In this document: one piece after another, positions 17,333 to 26,172 of the stretch
Numbering within the stretch: position 1 is the stretch's first letter
Layout of the letters: the number at the start of each line of letters is the position of its first letter
Source of the DNA: Alphaproteobacteria bacterium
GTDB lineage: Bacteria; Pseudomonadota; Alphaproteobacteria; CACIAM-22H2
Length of the DNA: 64,000 nt
Direction: 5' to 3'
Assembly: GCA_017308135.1 (NCBI GenBank)
Contig: JAFKFM010000008.1
Span: 434,001 to 498,000 of the forward strand
Notes under the pieces: model-generated
Told to the model about the DNA's origin: nothing
Databases searched by the model: none
Seen by the model: only the letters and a program-made list of their open reading frames with translations
Position numbers and translations under genes: made by a program

Positions 17333-17691
17333 GGGAATACGGCGGAAAAATGACATGCGCTGCACGCAGACCAGCGGACACGTCGCACATATCGATGACT
17401 CTTGAATCCGAAGCCCAAACGGTCACATAACGGCGTCGACGCAAGTCGCACGTGCCCCAGGCCCACGAGGCAGCGCTAAGAGGCAGGGCGGGAAGTTCGC
17501 GAAGAACCTCCACGTCTCTCGACCACCAGCGCTCGAGGTCAAGCAACGACGTCACGCGTCCTTTCGGGGTTTGCGCCCCGGGGGGAACGGGATTTCGCCG
17601 CGATCGACCTCGGGGGTTCTTCAACCCTCCGGCAACGCATCCGTCCGAATTCCGTCCTTCCAGGCGCGTTTGCTTGTGAGGATGCCGACCA
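17333..17691 (+). ncRNA. Candidate speF-type leader RNA upstream of the ornithine decarboxylase gene
   Basis: A 359-base gap without a convincing gene separates speB from the decarboxylase. Alphaproteobacterial ornithine decarboxylase genes are known to carry a long structured leader (the speF motif, Rfam RF00518), and size and position fit. Visible structures are a hairpin at 17495-17507 (GTTC/GAAC), a stem-loop at 17565-17580 (CGGGG/CCCCG) and one at 17614-17627 (GGGTT, CTTC loop, AACCC). Bases 17501-17511 can pair instead with 17612-17622 (11 pairs, one G-U), which would disrupt two of these. An upstream frame of 26 codons (17350-17430) is also present. I matched it by context, not by an alignment. 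Confidence 0.5.
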
Positions 17692-18918
17692 ATGGCCTTG
17701 TCCAATCTGCGTATCGCCGTCTCGCCGTTGAAGCGACGAAGCGCCGTCCAGCCTTTGCCCGTTCCCGCCGATCTGCCGACGGTCGACGCCGTCGTGGCGC
17801 GCGAGAAGCCGCAGGAGCCGGTGCACGCCTTGCGCCCGGAAACCCTGCGCTTGGCCGCGCGCCGCTTCGTCGCGGGTTTCCCGGGCGACGTTCTGTACGC
17901 GGTGAAGTGCAACGCCGACCCGCGCGTGCTGCGCGCGCTGTGGGACGGCGGCGTACGTCATTTCGACGGCGCCTCGCCCGCCGAGATCGCGCTGGTGCGT
18001 TCGATGTTCGGGACCGACGCGCATATCGCCTATATGCATCCCGTGCGCGCGCGTGCGGCGATCCGCGAGGCTTATGCGCGCCACGCGGTGCGCGATTTCG
18101 TGCTCGATGCGGATGACGAACTCGACAAGCTGCTCGCCGAAACCAAGGCGAAGCCGGGCGAGTTGACGCTCATCGTGCGCTTGGCGCTGCCCAAGGGCGG
18201 CGCGCGCTACGACCTCTCCGGCAAATTCGGCGCGGAATTCGACGCGGCCGTGGCGTTGCTGCGCCGGGCGCGTCCGCTCGCGCGCGAACTCGGGATCTCG
18301 TTCCATGTCGGCTCGCAATGCGTCGATCCGGCGGCCTACGCGCGCGCCATTGAGTTGGCGGATCGCGTGGCGGGCGAAGCCGGCGTGCGCGTCGATCTGC
18401 TCGACGTGGGCGGCGGCTTCCCCGTGACCTATCCCGATATCGACGTGCCCCCGCTCGGCGCATTCTTCGCCGAGATCGAGGCCGCGCACGCGAACGCCGC
18501 GCATCTGCGCCACGCGAAGCTTTGGGCGGAGCCCGGCCGCGCGCTGGTCGCGGGCGGCGGTTCGGTGATCGTGCAGGTGCAAGCGCGGCGCGGAACCATG
18601 CTCTATCTCAACGACGGCATTTACGGATCGTTGTCGGATGCGGGCTATCCCGGCTTCCGTTTTCCGGTGCGTTGCCTTCGCGCGTCGGAGGCGCCGACCC
18701 GCGATTTCGAATTCTTCGGCCCGACTTGCGATTCCGCCGATCGGATGGCCGGGCCCTTCCCGCTGCCCGCCGATATCGCGGAGGGCGATTGGATCGAAAT
18801 CGGCCAGCTCGGCGCCTATGGCGCGGCGTTGCGCACCGCGTTCAACGGTTTCGAGCGCGCGCATTTGGTCGAAGTCGCCGACGCGCCGATGCTGACTACA
18901 CCGGGCTTGGACGATTGA
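17692..18918 (+). CDS. speF: Ornithine decarboxylase (type III PLP fold)
   Basis: This 408-residue enzyme of the Orn/DAP/Arg decarboxylase family 2 makes putrescine from ornithine. The PLP lysine is K72 in YAVKCNADP. HVGSQCVDP and the glycine-rich DVGGGFP bind PLP phosphate, and EPGRALVAGGG follows. Cys346 in GPTCDSADRM is the cross-subunit active-site residue. The GPTCDS motif with this spacing indicates ornithine (possibly also lysine) rather than diaminopimelate. ATG 17692 has GAGGA 8 bases upstream. The long structured leader suggests control by ornithine or polyamines. Confidence 0.9.
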   Translation: MALSNLRIAVSPLKRRSAVQPLPVPADLPTVDAVVAREKPQEPVHALRPETLRLAARRFVAGFPGDVLYAVKCNADPRVLRALWDGGVRHFDGASPAEIALVRSMFGTDAHIAYMHPVRARAAIREAYARHAVRDFVLDADDELDKLLAETKAKPGELTLIVRLALPKGGARYDLSGKFGAEFDAAVALLRRARPLARELGISFHVGSQCVDPAAYARAIELADRVAGEAGVRVDLLDVGGGFPVTYPDIDVPPLGAFFAEIEAAHANAAHLRHAKLWAEPGRALVAGGGSVIVQVQARRGTMLYLNDGIYGSLSDAGYPGFRFPVRCLRASEAPTRDFEFFGPTCDSADRMAGPFPLPADIAEGDWIEIGQLGAYGAALRTAFNGFERAHLVEVADAPMLTTPGLDD

Positions 18919-18921
18919 GGG

Positions 18922-19890
18922 TCAGTCGCGCGCGCGATACCAGGCGATCGTGCGCGCGATGCCTTCCTCCAAGCCGATTTTGGGCCTGAAGCCCAGGATC
19001 GTTTCGGCGCGCGCGGTGTCGGCGACCTTGCGCGCCTCGCCCGCCGGCTTGTCCACGTCCCAGCGCACGCTTGTTCCCGGCGCGCCATGGCGCAAAATCG
19101 CTGCGACGACCTCGGCGACCGTATAGCCGCGCCCGCTGCCCAGATTGATCGGCCCCTTGCCGAGCCCGCGTTCGTAACTCGCGAGCAAACCGTCGACCGC
19201 GTCTTCGACGTAAAGGAAATCGCGCACGGCGCTGCCGTCGCCCCATACGGTCAGCGGATTCTCGCCGCCCAGAGCACGGCCGATCAAGGCGGGTACCACC
19301 AAAGCGGTTTGCGGATCGAAGTCGTCCCACGGCCCGAACGTGTTCACCGGGCGCAGGATCGCGAAATTCTTGGCGCCGTATTGCACCTCGAACGCTTCGA
19401 TCAGCTTTTCGGCCATGCGCTTCGACCAAGCGACGAACTCGTTGCCGGGATGCGGATTGGCCGACCATGCTTGATCTTCGACATAGCGTTCACCCGGCGG
19501 ATAGACCGACACGGTCGAGACATAGACGACGCGCGCCACACCGGCTTCGCGCGCCGCGTTCAGCGCGTTGAAGCAGGACAGCGTGTTGTCGTGCAGCATT
19601 TCGGCCGCGCGCTTGATCTGAATACCGATCGAGCCGCGTGTCCCCGCCATATGGAACAGCCCGTCGCAACCCGCGACCGCTTGGCGCGCGAAGCTTGGCT
19701 CCTTCAAATCGCCCGCGACGAATTCCACGCCCGGCCCGAAGCCGGTCGCGGGAATGCGCCGCGCCACGGCGCGCACTTTTGCGCCCTTGGCCAAAAGCCG
19801 GGGAATGAGATTGCGGCCGTAAAGCCCCGTGGCGCCCGTGACCAGGATCTTCTTGCCTGCGTAAAGCGCGTCGGAGTCTGCGTTCGCCAT
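18922..19890 (-). CDS. NAD-dependent epimerase/dehydratase (extended SDR) lacking the usual Tyr
   Basis: This 322-residue protein belongs to the nucleotide-sugar epimerase/dehydratase-like SDR family. The Rossmann motif TGATGLYGRNLIPRL is intact and YVSTVSVYPPG supplies the catalytic Ser/Thr region. Where family members carry YxxxK, the sequence reads FVAWSK: the Lys is there but the Tyr position is Val. It may be inactive as an oxidoreductase or use another residue. The neighbouring glycosyltransferase and methyltransferase suggest a role in surface-sugar or steroid-like substrate metabolism; the substrate is unknown. It is divergent from the second SPINDLY-like gene. Confidence 0.78.
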   Translation of the reverse strand: MANADSDALYAGKKILVTGATGLYGRNLIPRLLAKGAKVRAVARRIPATGFGPGVEFVAGDLKEPSFARQAVAGCDGLFHMAGTRGSIGIQIKRAAEMLHDNTLSCFNALNAAREAGVARVVYVSTVSVYPPGERYVEDQAWSANPHPGNEFVAWSKRMAEKLIEAFEVQYGAKNFAILRPVNTFGPWDDFDPQTALVVPALIGRALGGENPLTVWGDGSAVRDFLYVEDAVDGLLASYERGLGKGPINLGSGRGYTVAEVVAAILRHGAPGTSVRWDVDKPAGEARKVADTARAETILGFRPKIGLEEGIARTIAWYRARD

Positions 19891-19902
19891 TGCGCGGCAT
19901 TA

Positions 19903-19917
19903 TGAGAATCATTCCGA
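19903..19917. promoter_or_regulatory. Fur-box-like sequence between divergent genes
   Basis: TGAGAATCATTCCGA resembles the 7-1-7 Fur consensus (10 of 14 defined positions). It lies in the 30-base gap between the epimerase gene and the second TPR/glycosyltransferase gene. It is too degenerate to be more than a candidate. Confidence 0.25.
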
Positions 19918-19920
19918 ATC

Positions 19921-22179
19921 ATGTCCATACTGGCGGTTATGGACGCGACCGCCTTGCTCAACGCCGCACTCGAACGTCATCGCGCGGGCGATGTCGAAGG
20001 GGCCGCGCGTTATTACGAGCAGGTTTTGGCGCTGCAACCGGACAATGTCGACGCGCTGAACCTGCTGGGCTTGACGCTGCATCAGCGCGGACGCGACGCC
20101 GATGCGATCGCCCCGCTCGAACGCGCGGTCGCGGTGCAGCCCGCTTTCGCCGGGGCGTGGCTCCATTTGGGCACGGTGCTGCGCCGGGTGAATCGCCCGC
20201 AAGACGCCGCGCGCGCCTATGCCCGCGTGGCGGAGGTCGCCCCCGCTTCGGCGCTCGGGCCGATGGGGTTGGGCCAGATCGCCGAATTCGCGGGCGACCG
20301 CGCGGCCGCCAAGCGCCATTACCTCGACGCGACGACGCGCGAGCCGGGTCACGGCGGTGCCCATTTCGCGCTCGGCACGCTGCTCGCCAATGACGGCGAT
20401 CTGCGCAATGGGCTCGACCATGTGCGCCAGGCGATCGCGCTCGATCCCGCCGCCCCCGACCATCACCTCGCCTTGGCGACGCTGCTCTTCGTCGCGGGCG
20501 ATTCGGCGGGCGCCATCGCCGCGTACAAAAAATGCCTCGAAATTGCGCCCGGTCATCTCGACGCGTGGGCGAGCCTGATCGCCGCGCTTTGCGCGGGCAA
20601 CGACGCAACCGCAGCACAAGAAGCCCTCGATGCGATGCGGCTTCACGCGCCGGCGAACGATCCGCGCGTCGATATGGCGCAAGGTCAGCTCGCCAATCTG
20701 CAGGGAAAGCCCGCGGCAGCGATCACGGCGCTGAGCCGCGCTTTGCGCAACATGATCGGCGCGGCGCCCGATGCGCGCCTTCGCGACGTCGCGCGCATAC
20801 TGGGCGAACAGGCGCATGCGCTCGACATGGTGCGCCGCGAGCGCATCGCCGCCGCGTGCGATGTGCTGGGCACGCTGCTGCCGCTGTTCGACGACTACGC
20901 GACCGCCGATGCGTTGTTCGCCGCCGCGGCGAAGCTCGGCCGCTTGCGCGCGCTCAAAAACCGTATCGCCGTTTCGCTCTACGATCCCGATTTGACGCTC
21001 GATCGGCGCAAGGCGCTGCATCTCGATTTCGCCGAAGCGATGCGCGACGGCACGGCCGCGCCGCCGGCACCTTGGGTGCGCAAGCCGGGCGAGAAAATCC
21101 GCATCGGCTATGTCTCGTCGGATTTCCGCCGCCATCCGGTCGCACGCTCGATGCGGCCCTTGTTCCGCGCGGTCGACCGCGAACGCTTCGCGGTCTACGG
21201 CTATAATCTTGCGTTCGGCGAAGACGATGTCTCGCGCGAATTCGCCGCGATGGCGGATGGCTGGCACCATCTCGCGGCGCGGCCCGACGCGGAACTGGCC
21301 GAGATCGTGCGGCGCGACGGCATCGATATTCTGGTGCATGTCGCCGGGCATTTCGACGAGAACCGCCTGGGCCTTGCGTGGCGGCGTGCCGCCCCCGTGC
21401 AGGTCAGCCTGTTCGATGCGGCGACCAGCGGCATCGCCGCGATCGATTATCTGATCGCCGACCGGCATCTCGTCCCCCGGCAAAGCGGCGAGTTTTATGC
21501 CGAATGCGTGATACGCCTGCCCAATCTCTATATTCATCCCTGGCTTGCCGAAGCGCGCCAACTGGCGCCGCGTGCGGCGGGCGCACCGATCGTGTTCGCG
21601 TCGTTCTCCAACCCGACCAAGCTCAACGGCCGCACGTTGGAAACCTGGGCGCAAGTTTTGCGCACGATCGAGGGCGCAACGCTGTTGCTGGGCCATGCCC
21701 GCGCGATGGACGAGCCCGAAATCCGCCGGCGCTTCCAAGCGCATTTCGCGCAAGCCGGGATCGATCCCGCGCGCATCGCCGTGCGACCCTATGTCGCCGA
21801 CTTGGCCGCACATCTCGCGTCCTATGACGACGTCGACGTGGTGCTCGACCCGTTCCCGTTCAACGGTTCGACCAGCACGTTCGAAGCCTTGTCGATGGGC
21901 GTGCCAGTCGTTTCATTGACCGGCGACACGATGATGTCGCGCTGGAGCGGGGCGATGCTGGCGCAACTGGGCCTCGAACGTTGCCGGGCGGCGAATATCG
22001 GCGATTTCGTACGCGTCGCCGCCGATCTGGCCGCCGACGTCGCGTGGCGCAATGCGTTGCGCGCCGATTTGCCGGACCGGGTGAAGCATTCGGCGCTGGT
22101 CGACGAGAAACGCTGGATGCGCCGTCTCGAACGCGCCTATCGCGCTTTCGCGCGCCGCGCGATACTGGGTGGATCATGA
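19921..22179 (+). CDS. TPR protein with glycosyltransferase-41 (SPINDLY/OGT-like) domain
   Basis: This 752-residue paralogue of the 13102-14925 gene has a longer TPR array (residues ~1-330, e.g. LNAALERHRAGDVEGAARYYEQVLALQPDN repeated with variation) and a C-terminal glycosyltransferase-41 domain. Domain signatures are KIRIGYVSSDFRRHPVARSM, DILVHVAGHFDENRLG, IVFASFSNPTKLN and DVVLDPFPFNGSTSTFEALSMGVPVV. ATG 19921 lacks a ribosome-binding site; ATG 19939 is an equally plausible start. It ends in an ATGA overlap with an FkbM methyltransferase gene, so a glycan transfer and methylation pair is likely. Confidence 0.87.
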   Translation: MSILAVMDATALLNAALERHRAGDVEGAARYYEQVLALQPDNVDALNLLGLTLHQRGRDADAIAPLERAVAVQPAFAGAWLHLGTVLRRVNRPQDAARAYARVAEVAPASALGPMGLGQIAEFAGDRAAAKRHYLDATTREPGHGGAHFALGTLLANDGDLRNGLDHVRQAIALDPAAPDHHLALATLLFVAGDSAGAIAAYKKCLEIAPGHLDAWASLIAALCAGNDATAAQEALDAMRLHAPANDPRVDMAQGQLANLQGKPAAAITALSRALRNMIGAAPDARLRDVARILGEQAHALDMVRRERIAAACDVLGTLLPLFDDYATADALFAAAAKLGRLRALKNRIAVSLYDPDLTLDRRKALHLDFAEAMRDGTAAPPAPWVRKPGEKIRIGYVSSDFRRHPVARSMRPLFRAVDRERFAVYGYNLAFGEDDVSREFAAMADGWHHLAARPDAELAEIVRRDGIDILVHVAGHFDENRLGLAWRRAAPVQVSLFDAATSGIAAIDYLIADRHLVPRQSGEFYAECVIRLPNLYIHPWLAEARQLAPRAAGAPIVFASFSNPTKLNGRTLETWAQVLRTIEGATLLLGHARAMDEPEIRRRFQAHFAQAGIDPARIAVRPYVADLAAHLASYDDVDVVLDPFPFNGSTSTFEALSMGVPVVSLTGDTMMSRWSGAMLAQLGLERCRAANIGDFVRVAADLAADVAWRNALRADLPDRVKHSALVDEKRWMRRLERAYRAFARRAILGGS

Positions 22180-23054
22180 CCGACGACCTCGCCGAACTTC
22201 GCCGCCGCGCCCTCGCCCTCGCTTTGGGCGACAAGTCACCCGACGCCGATTTCGAGAATGCGGCGCGCGCCTTGGCCGCCCGCGCCGATAGCGGCGAGTT
22301 GGCGGATCTCGCCCGGCTGTTCGGCCGCGCCGCGCGCCTTGCCCCGCCGCCGCCCGCCAAGGGCGCAGCATTGGAAGTCTCCGGCGAAGCGCGCATCGTG
22401 CGCGTCCTCGCCCCGCTCGGCCTGCGCGTGGCGTTCGATATCGGCGCCAATCGCGGCAATTGGACGGCTTCCGCCCTCGCCCATTGGCCGGATTGCGCGG
22501 TGCATGGGTTCGAGGTCGTGCCAGACACGTTCCAACACTATGCCGGGCGTTTCGCGAACGACGCGCGCGTGCGCGCCAATCCGTTCGGCCTCGCCCATGT
22601 CGACGGCGAGATTGATATCAACGTATATGCCGGGTTCGACGAACTCGCCTCGATCGCGCCGTTTCCGCACGCGGCGCCCTCGCGCGTCGTGCGCTGCCCG
22701 GTGCGCCGCGCCGACGGCTACGCCGCCGCGAACGGAATCGCGCGCATCGACTACGCCAAGATCGACGTCGAAGGGGCCGAACATCTCGTCTTCGACGGCT
22801 TCGGCGCGATGTTGAACGAAGGCCGGATCGACGCGCTGCAATTCGAATACGGCCGCGTCAACATCCTGACCCACAGGTTGCTGATCGATTTCCATTTCAT
22901 GCTGACGAATCTCGGCTATCGCGTCGGCAAAGCCGGCCCGTCGGGCGTGCGCTTCGCCGATTATTCGCTGGCCGACGAGGATTTCGAGAACGCGAACTAC
23001 GTCGCCGTGCGCGCCGCGCGTGCGGACATGATCGCGGCGCTCAGCGCGCCCTAA
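22176..23054 (+). CDS. FkbM-family methyltransferase
   Basis: This 292-residue SAM-dependent O-methyltransferase has the SAM loop VAFDIGANRGNWTASAL, an acidic residue after the second strand (GFEVVPDTF), and the FkbM signature YAKIDVEGAEHLVFDGF. An N-terminal ~75-residue helical segment precedes the catalytic domain. Members commonly methylate sugars of glycolipids, glycopeptides or surface polysaccharides. Translational coupling (ATGA) to the SPINDLY-like gene suggests it decorates the sugar that the transferase adds. Confidence 0.87.
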   Translation: MTDDLAELRRRALALALGDKSPDADFENAARALAARADSGELADLARLFGRAARLAPPPPAKGAALEVSGEARIVRVLAPLGLRVAFDIGANRGNWTASALAHWPDCAVHGFEVVPDTFQHYAGRFANDARVRANPFGLAHVDGEIDINVYAGFDELASIAPFPHAAPSRVVRCPVRRADGYAAANGIARIDYAKIDVEGAEHLVFDGFGAMLNEGRIDALQFEYGRVNILTHRLLIDFHFMLTNLGYRVGKAGPSGVRFADYSLADEDFENANYVAVRAARADMIAALSAP

Positions 23055-23068
23055 AGGGGAAACCCGGG

Positions 23069-23142
23069 TCGGTGTGGCGGGATTCGAACTCGCGACTTCT
23101 TGCTCCCAAAGCAAGCGCTCTACCAGGCTGAGCTACACACCG
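23069..23142 (-). tRNA. tRNA-Pro (anticodon TGG)
   Basis: A cloverleaf is visible on the minus strand: acceptor CGGTGTG/CACACCG, D arm TAGCTCAGCCTGGTAGAGC, anticodon stem CTTGC/GCAAG with loop TTTGGGA (anticodon TGG, reads CCA), T arm GCGAGTTCGAATCCCGC and discriminator A. The CCA end is not encoded, unlike in the other two tRNA genes here. Confidence 0.97.
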
Positions 23143-23350
23143 TTTCCCCGGAACCCTTCCCTACACGGGGCCCGGGCCGGAGGCAACCGCGCCGCACGAG
23201 GGCGTAATTCCGACGGCTTTTTCGCGAATTCCGGGCGTCCGGTCCCTAAATGACCGCCGAAACGCCGGCGCGAAACCTCTTTTTAAGGAGTTTCCGCTTT
23301 AAAGGACACAATCCAAAAATTTGAAATTCCGCGAGATCGGAGAAAGTCTT

Positions 23351-25432
23351 ATGGCGCCCGCCCGCACGACTTCGGTTTCAAGCCGCATGATGATGCTTTT
23401 CGGCGCCCTCACCCTGGCGCTGATCTACTTGAACGCCGGCGACATTTGGACGGCGGCGACACGGTTTCTGAACAGCGGCACCGTAACGGCGTTGACCCAG
23501 GCCGATCGCGCGATCTTCGAGGCGCTGTCGCCGTTGCGCCAGCAACGCGGCGCGACCGCCACGGCCTTGCAGACGCAAGACGATCCCAAAGCCCAGATCG
23601 CCGAAATCCGCCGCCTGGTCGCCGAGCGCACCGAGCGCGCGATCGAAGCCTTGCGCCATTCGGGCGTGGCCGGCGCCGACCGCGACGCGGCGGAGATGCG
23701 CGATCTGATGGCCGCGATGGCGGCACGCGGCGCGTCGGTCGATCGCGAAGCGGCCAAGCCGCGCGCGCAACGCGCGCTTCCCGCGATCAACGATTGGGTC
23801 TCCGCCGCCGACGATATTCTGGCGCGTTTCGACCAAACCTCGGACCGCTTGGCGACGACCGTGCGCGGCACGGACCCGACCTTCGCCGAATTCGTGCAGT
23901 TCCGGCTGACCAGCTGGACGATCCGCTCGAATTTCGGGTCCCAATGTTCCTATCTGCGCCCGACCGTCGCTTCGGGAAGCGCGATGACGCCGGAACAGCA
24001 TCGCGAGATCGGCCGGTATCGCGGGATCGTCGCCAACCGTTTCGACGAAATGAGCGATCTGCTCAAGAGCCCCGGCGCATCGCCGGCACTCGCCCGCGCC
24101 GTCGCCGAAGCCAAGCAGGCCTCGGAAGCATCGATCGCCCGGATGGACGCCATCCTCGCCAAGCTTGGAACGGGCCAACCCGCCGCGCCGGCGGCCGAAT
24201 GGACCGCGGTGTGCAACGCGCCGTTCGAGAAGATGGTCGCGATCGGCACGATGGCGCTCGACCTCGCCGTCGCGCGCGCCGAAACGATGCGCGCCGACGC
24301 GATCGTGGCGTTCGCGATCTCCGCGGCGGTGATGGTCTTCGTACTCGGCCTCGCCGCCTACGCGATGTTCGCCGTGCGCAGCCGCGTGGTCGCCGCCTTC
24401 GCCGCGTTGATCCCGGCGATCGGCCGTTTGGGTACCGGCGACTACGCCACGCCGGTGCCGAAATGGCGCCATGCCGACGAATTCGGCAGCGTCGCCGACG
24501 CGCTGGAAGCCTTGCGCGAAAGTGCCGCGAACGCCGAACGCTTGAGCGCCGAACAAGCCGCCCAGCGCGAAGCGCAGATCAAGCGCGCCGCCGAACTGGC
24601 GCGGCTTTGCGCCGAACTCGACGCCGTCGCGAAGGAGTTGACCGGCAAGCTCGAAGCGTCGACGGCCGATCTGTCGGGCACCGCCAATGCGATGCGCGAA
24701 ATCGCGAAATCGTCGAGCAGCAACGCGTCGAGCGTGGCGTCGGCCGCCGAGGAAGCGACCGAGAACGTCAATTCCGTCGCCGCCGCGACCGAAGAATTGA
24801 CCGCGTCGATCGGCGAAATCTCGTCGCGCGTCCAATCCAGCGCCAAGGAAGCCAAGGAAGCCGCCGAGCAAGCCGCGAGCACGAACGCGCTCGTCGCCGA
24901 TCTGGCGCAGCGCGCGCAGGAAATCGGCGAAGTCGTCAAGCTCATCGCCGGGATCGCCGCGCAAACCAATCTCCTCGCCCTCAACGCCACGATCGAAGCC
25001 GCCCGTGCCGGCGACGCCGGCAAGGGTTTCGCCGTCGTCGCGTCGGAGGTCAAAAACCTCGCAACCCAGACCGGCAAGGCGACGGAGGATATTTCCCGCC
25101 AGGTGCAGGACATCCAATCCTCGACCGAGCGGACGGTCGCGGCGATCAACGCCATCGTCGAGGCGATCCGCCGCATCGACGGCGGCGCCACGGCCATCGC
25201 CGCCGCGATCGAAGAACAGGGCAGCGCCACGCAGGAGATCTCGCGCAGCGTCCAGCAAGCGGCCTCGGGCACGCGACAAGTCACGTCGAGCGTGGCGGGC
25301 GTCGCGGATTCGAGCACGAAGACCGAAGCCGCCGCCGATCGCGTCCTGGGATCGGTCACCGCGCTCGCGCATGACAGCCGCTCGCTGAACGCCGCGCTCG
25401 ACGACTTCCTGGCGAAAATCAAAACGGTCTGA
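23351..25432 (+). CDS. Methyl-accepting chemotaxis protein
   Basis: This 693-residue inner-membrane chemoreceptor has TM1 at ~13-30 and a large periplasmic helical sensor to ~310 (containing SPLRQQRGATATALQ, reminiscent of nitrate-sensing-type bundles). TM2 (VAFAISAAVMVFVLGLAAYA) and a HAMP linker follow. The cytoplasmic coiled-coil signalling domain has its hairpin tip at IAAQTNLLALNATIEAARAGDAGKGFAVVASEVKNLA. It would signal to CheA/CheW in response to an unknown ligand. ATG 23351 has GGAGA 7 bases upstream; the frame is open 30 bases further to a TTG. No other chemotaxis genes are adjacent. Confidence 0.92.
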   Translation: MAPARTTSVSSRMMMLFGALTLALIYLNAGDIWTAATRFLNSGTVTALTQADRAIFEALSPLRQQRGATATALQTQDDPKAQIAEIRRLVAERTERAIEALRHSGVAGADRDAAEMRDLMAAMAARGASVDREAAKPRAQRALPAINDWVSAADDILARFDQTSDRLATTVRGTDPTFAEFVQFRLTSWTIRSNFGSQCSYLRPTVASGSAMTPEQHREIGRYRGIVANRFDEMSDLLKSPGASPALARAVAEAKQASEASIARMDAILAKLGTGQPAAPAAEWTAVCNAPFEKMVAIGTMALDLAVARAETMRADAIVAFAISAAVMVFVLGLAAYAMFAVRSRVVAAFAALIPAIGRLGTGDYATPVPKWRHADEFGSVADALEALRESAANAERLSAEQAAQREAQIKRAAELARLCAELDAVAKELTGKLEASTADLSGTANAMREIAKSSSSNASSVASAAEEATENVNSVAAATEELTASIGEISSRVQSSAKEAKEAAEQAASTNALVADLAQRAQEIGEVVKLIAGIAAQTNLLALNATIEAARAGDAGKGFAVVASEVKNLATQTGKATEDISRQVQDIQSSTERTVAAINAIVEAIRRIDGGATAIAAAIEEQGSATQEISRSVQQAASGTRQVTSSVAGVADSSTKTEAAADRVLGSVTALAHDSRSLNAALDDFLAKIKTV

Positions 25433-25443
25433 GGCGGCGGGTT

Positions 25444-26172
25444 TTAGATACCGAGGCCGCCCAGCGACTTGCCGCCGTCGACGAACAGCGTCTGGCCGGT
25501 CACGAAGCTGGTTTTGGGCGATGCCAGGAAGGCGATCGCGGTCGCGATCTCGTCGGGCGACGCGGCTTTGCCCGACGGCTCCAGGCTTTCCCATGCCGCG
25601 AACATCTCGGCCGGGGCCGAGCGCGTCATCGGCGTATCGGTGAAGCCGGGCGCGACCGAGTTCACCGCGATCTGCTTGGCGCGCAGTTCCATCGCCATCG
25701 CGCGCGTGAGGCCGATCACGGCGGCTTTCGACGCGACGTAATGCGCGAAGCGTGTCCCCCCGAGCGCGCCGCGCGAAGAGATCGTGACGATCCGCCCGCC
25801 CGGCTTCATCCGCCGCGCGGCTTCCTGCGCTGGGATGAACGTGCCGACGACGTTCACGTCGAGCATGCGGCGGAACTGATCCTCGGTCAGATCGAGGAAT
25901 TGCGCATCGTTGTAGATGCCCGCCGCCGTCACCATCGCGTCGACGCGATCGGCTTGATCGAGGGCGGCCGCGACCGACGCGCGATCGCACACGTCGCAAG
26001 GCGCCGCGAACACGTCGAGCCCGCCCGCGCGCAGCTTGGCGCAAGCGGCGGCGAGCGTGTCGGCCGTGCGGTCCATCGCGAAGACGCGGAACCCGTCCTC
26101 GGCCAGACGCTTGGCGGCGGCAAGCCCGATCCCTTGCGCGGCCCCGGTGACGAAGGCGACGGGACTCGTCAC
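25444..26172 (-). CDS. Short-chain dehydrogenase/reductase
   Basis: This 242-residue classical SDR (NAD(P)-dependent oxidoreductase) has the cofactor motif TGAAQGIGLAAAKRL, a catalytic Ser in VTISSRGALGG, YVASKAAVIGL with the Tyr and Lys, and NSVAPGFTDTPMT after it. It is the last gene of a TRAP/FAH catabolic operon, so it probably oxidises a sugar acid or hydroxy acid taken up by that transporter. The start is GTG 26172, in a GTGA overlap with the dctM-like gene; the very long open frame further upstream is an artefact. Confidence 0.88.
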   Translation of the reverse strand: MTSPVAFVTGAAQGIGLAAAKRLAEDGFRVFAMDRTADTLAAACAKLRAGGLDVFAAPCDVCDRASVAAALDQADRVDAMVTAAGIYNDAQFLDLTEDQFRRMLDVNVVGTFIPAQEAARRMKPGGRIVTISSRGALGGTRFAHYVASKAAVIGLTRAMAMELRAKQIAVNSVAPGFTDTPMTRSAPAEMFAAWESLEPSGKAASPDEIATAIAFLASPKTSFVTGQTLFVDGGKSLGGLGI

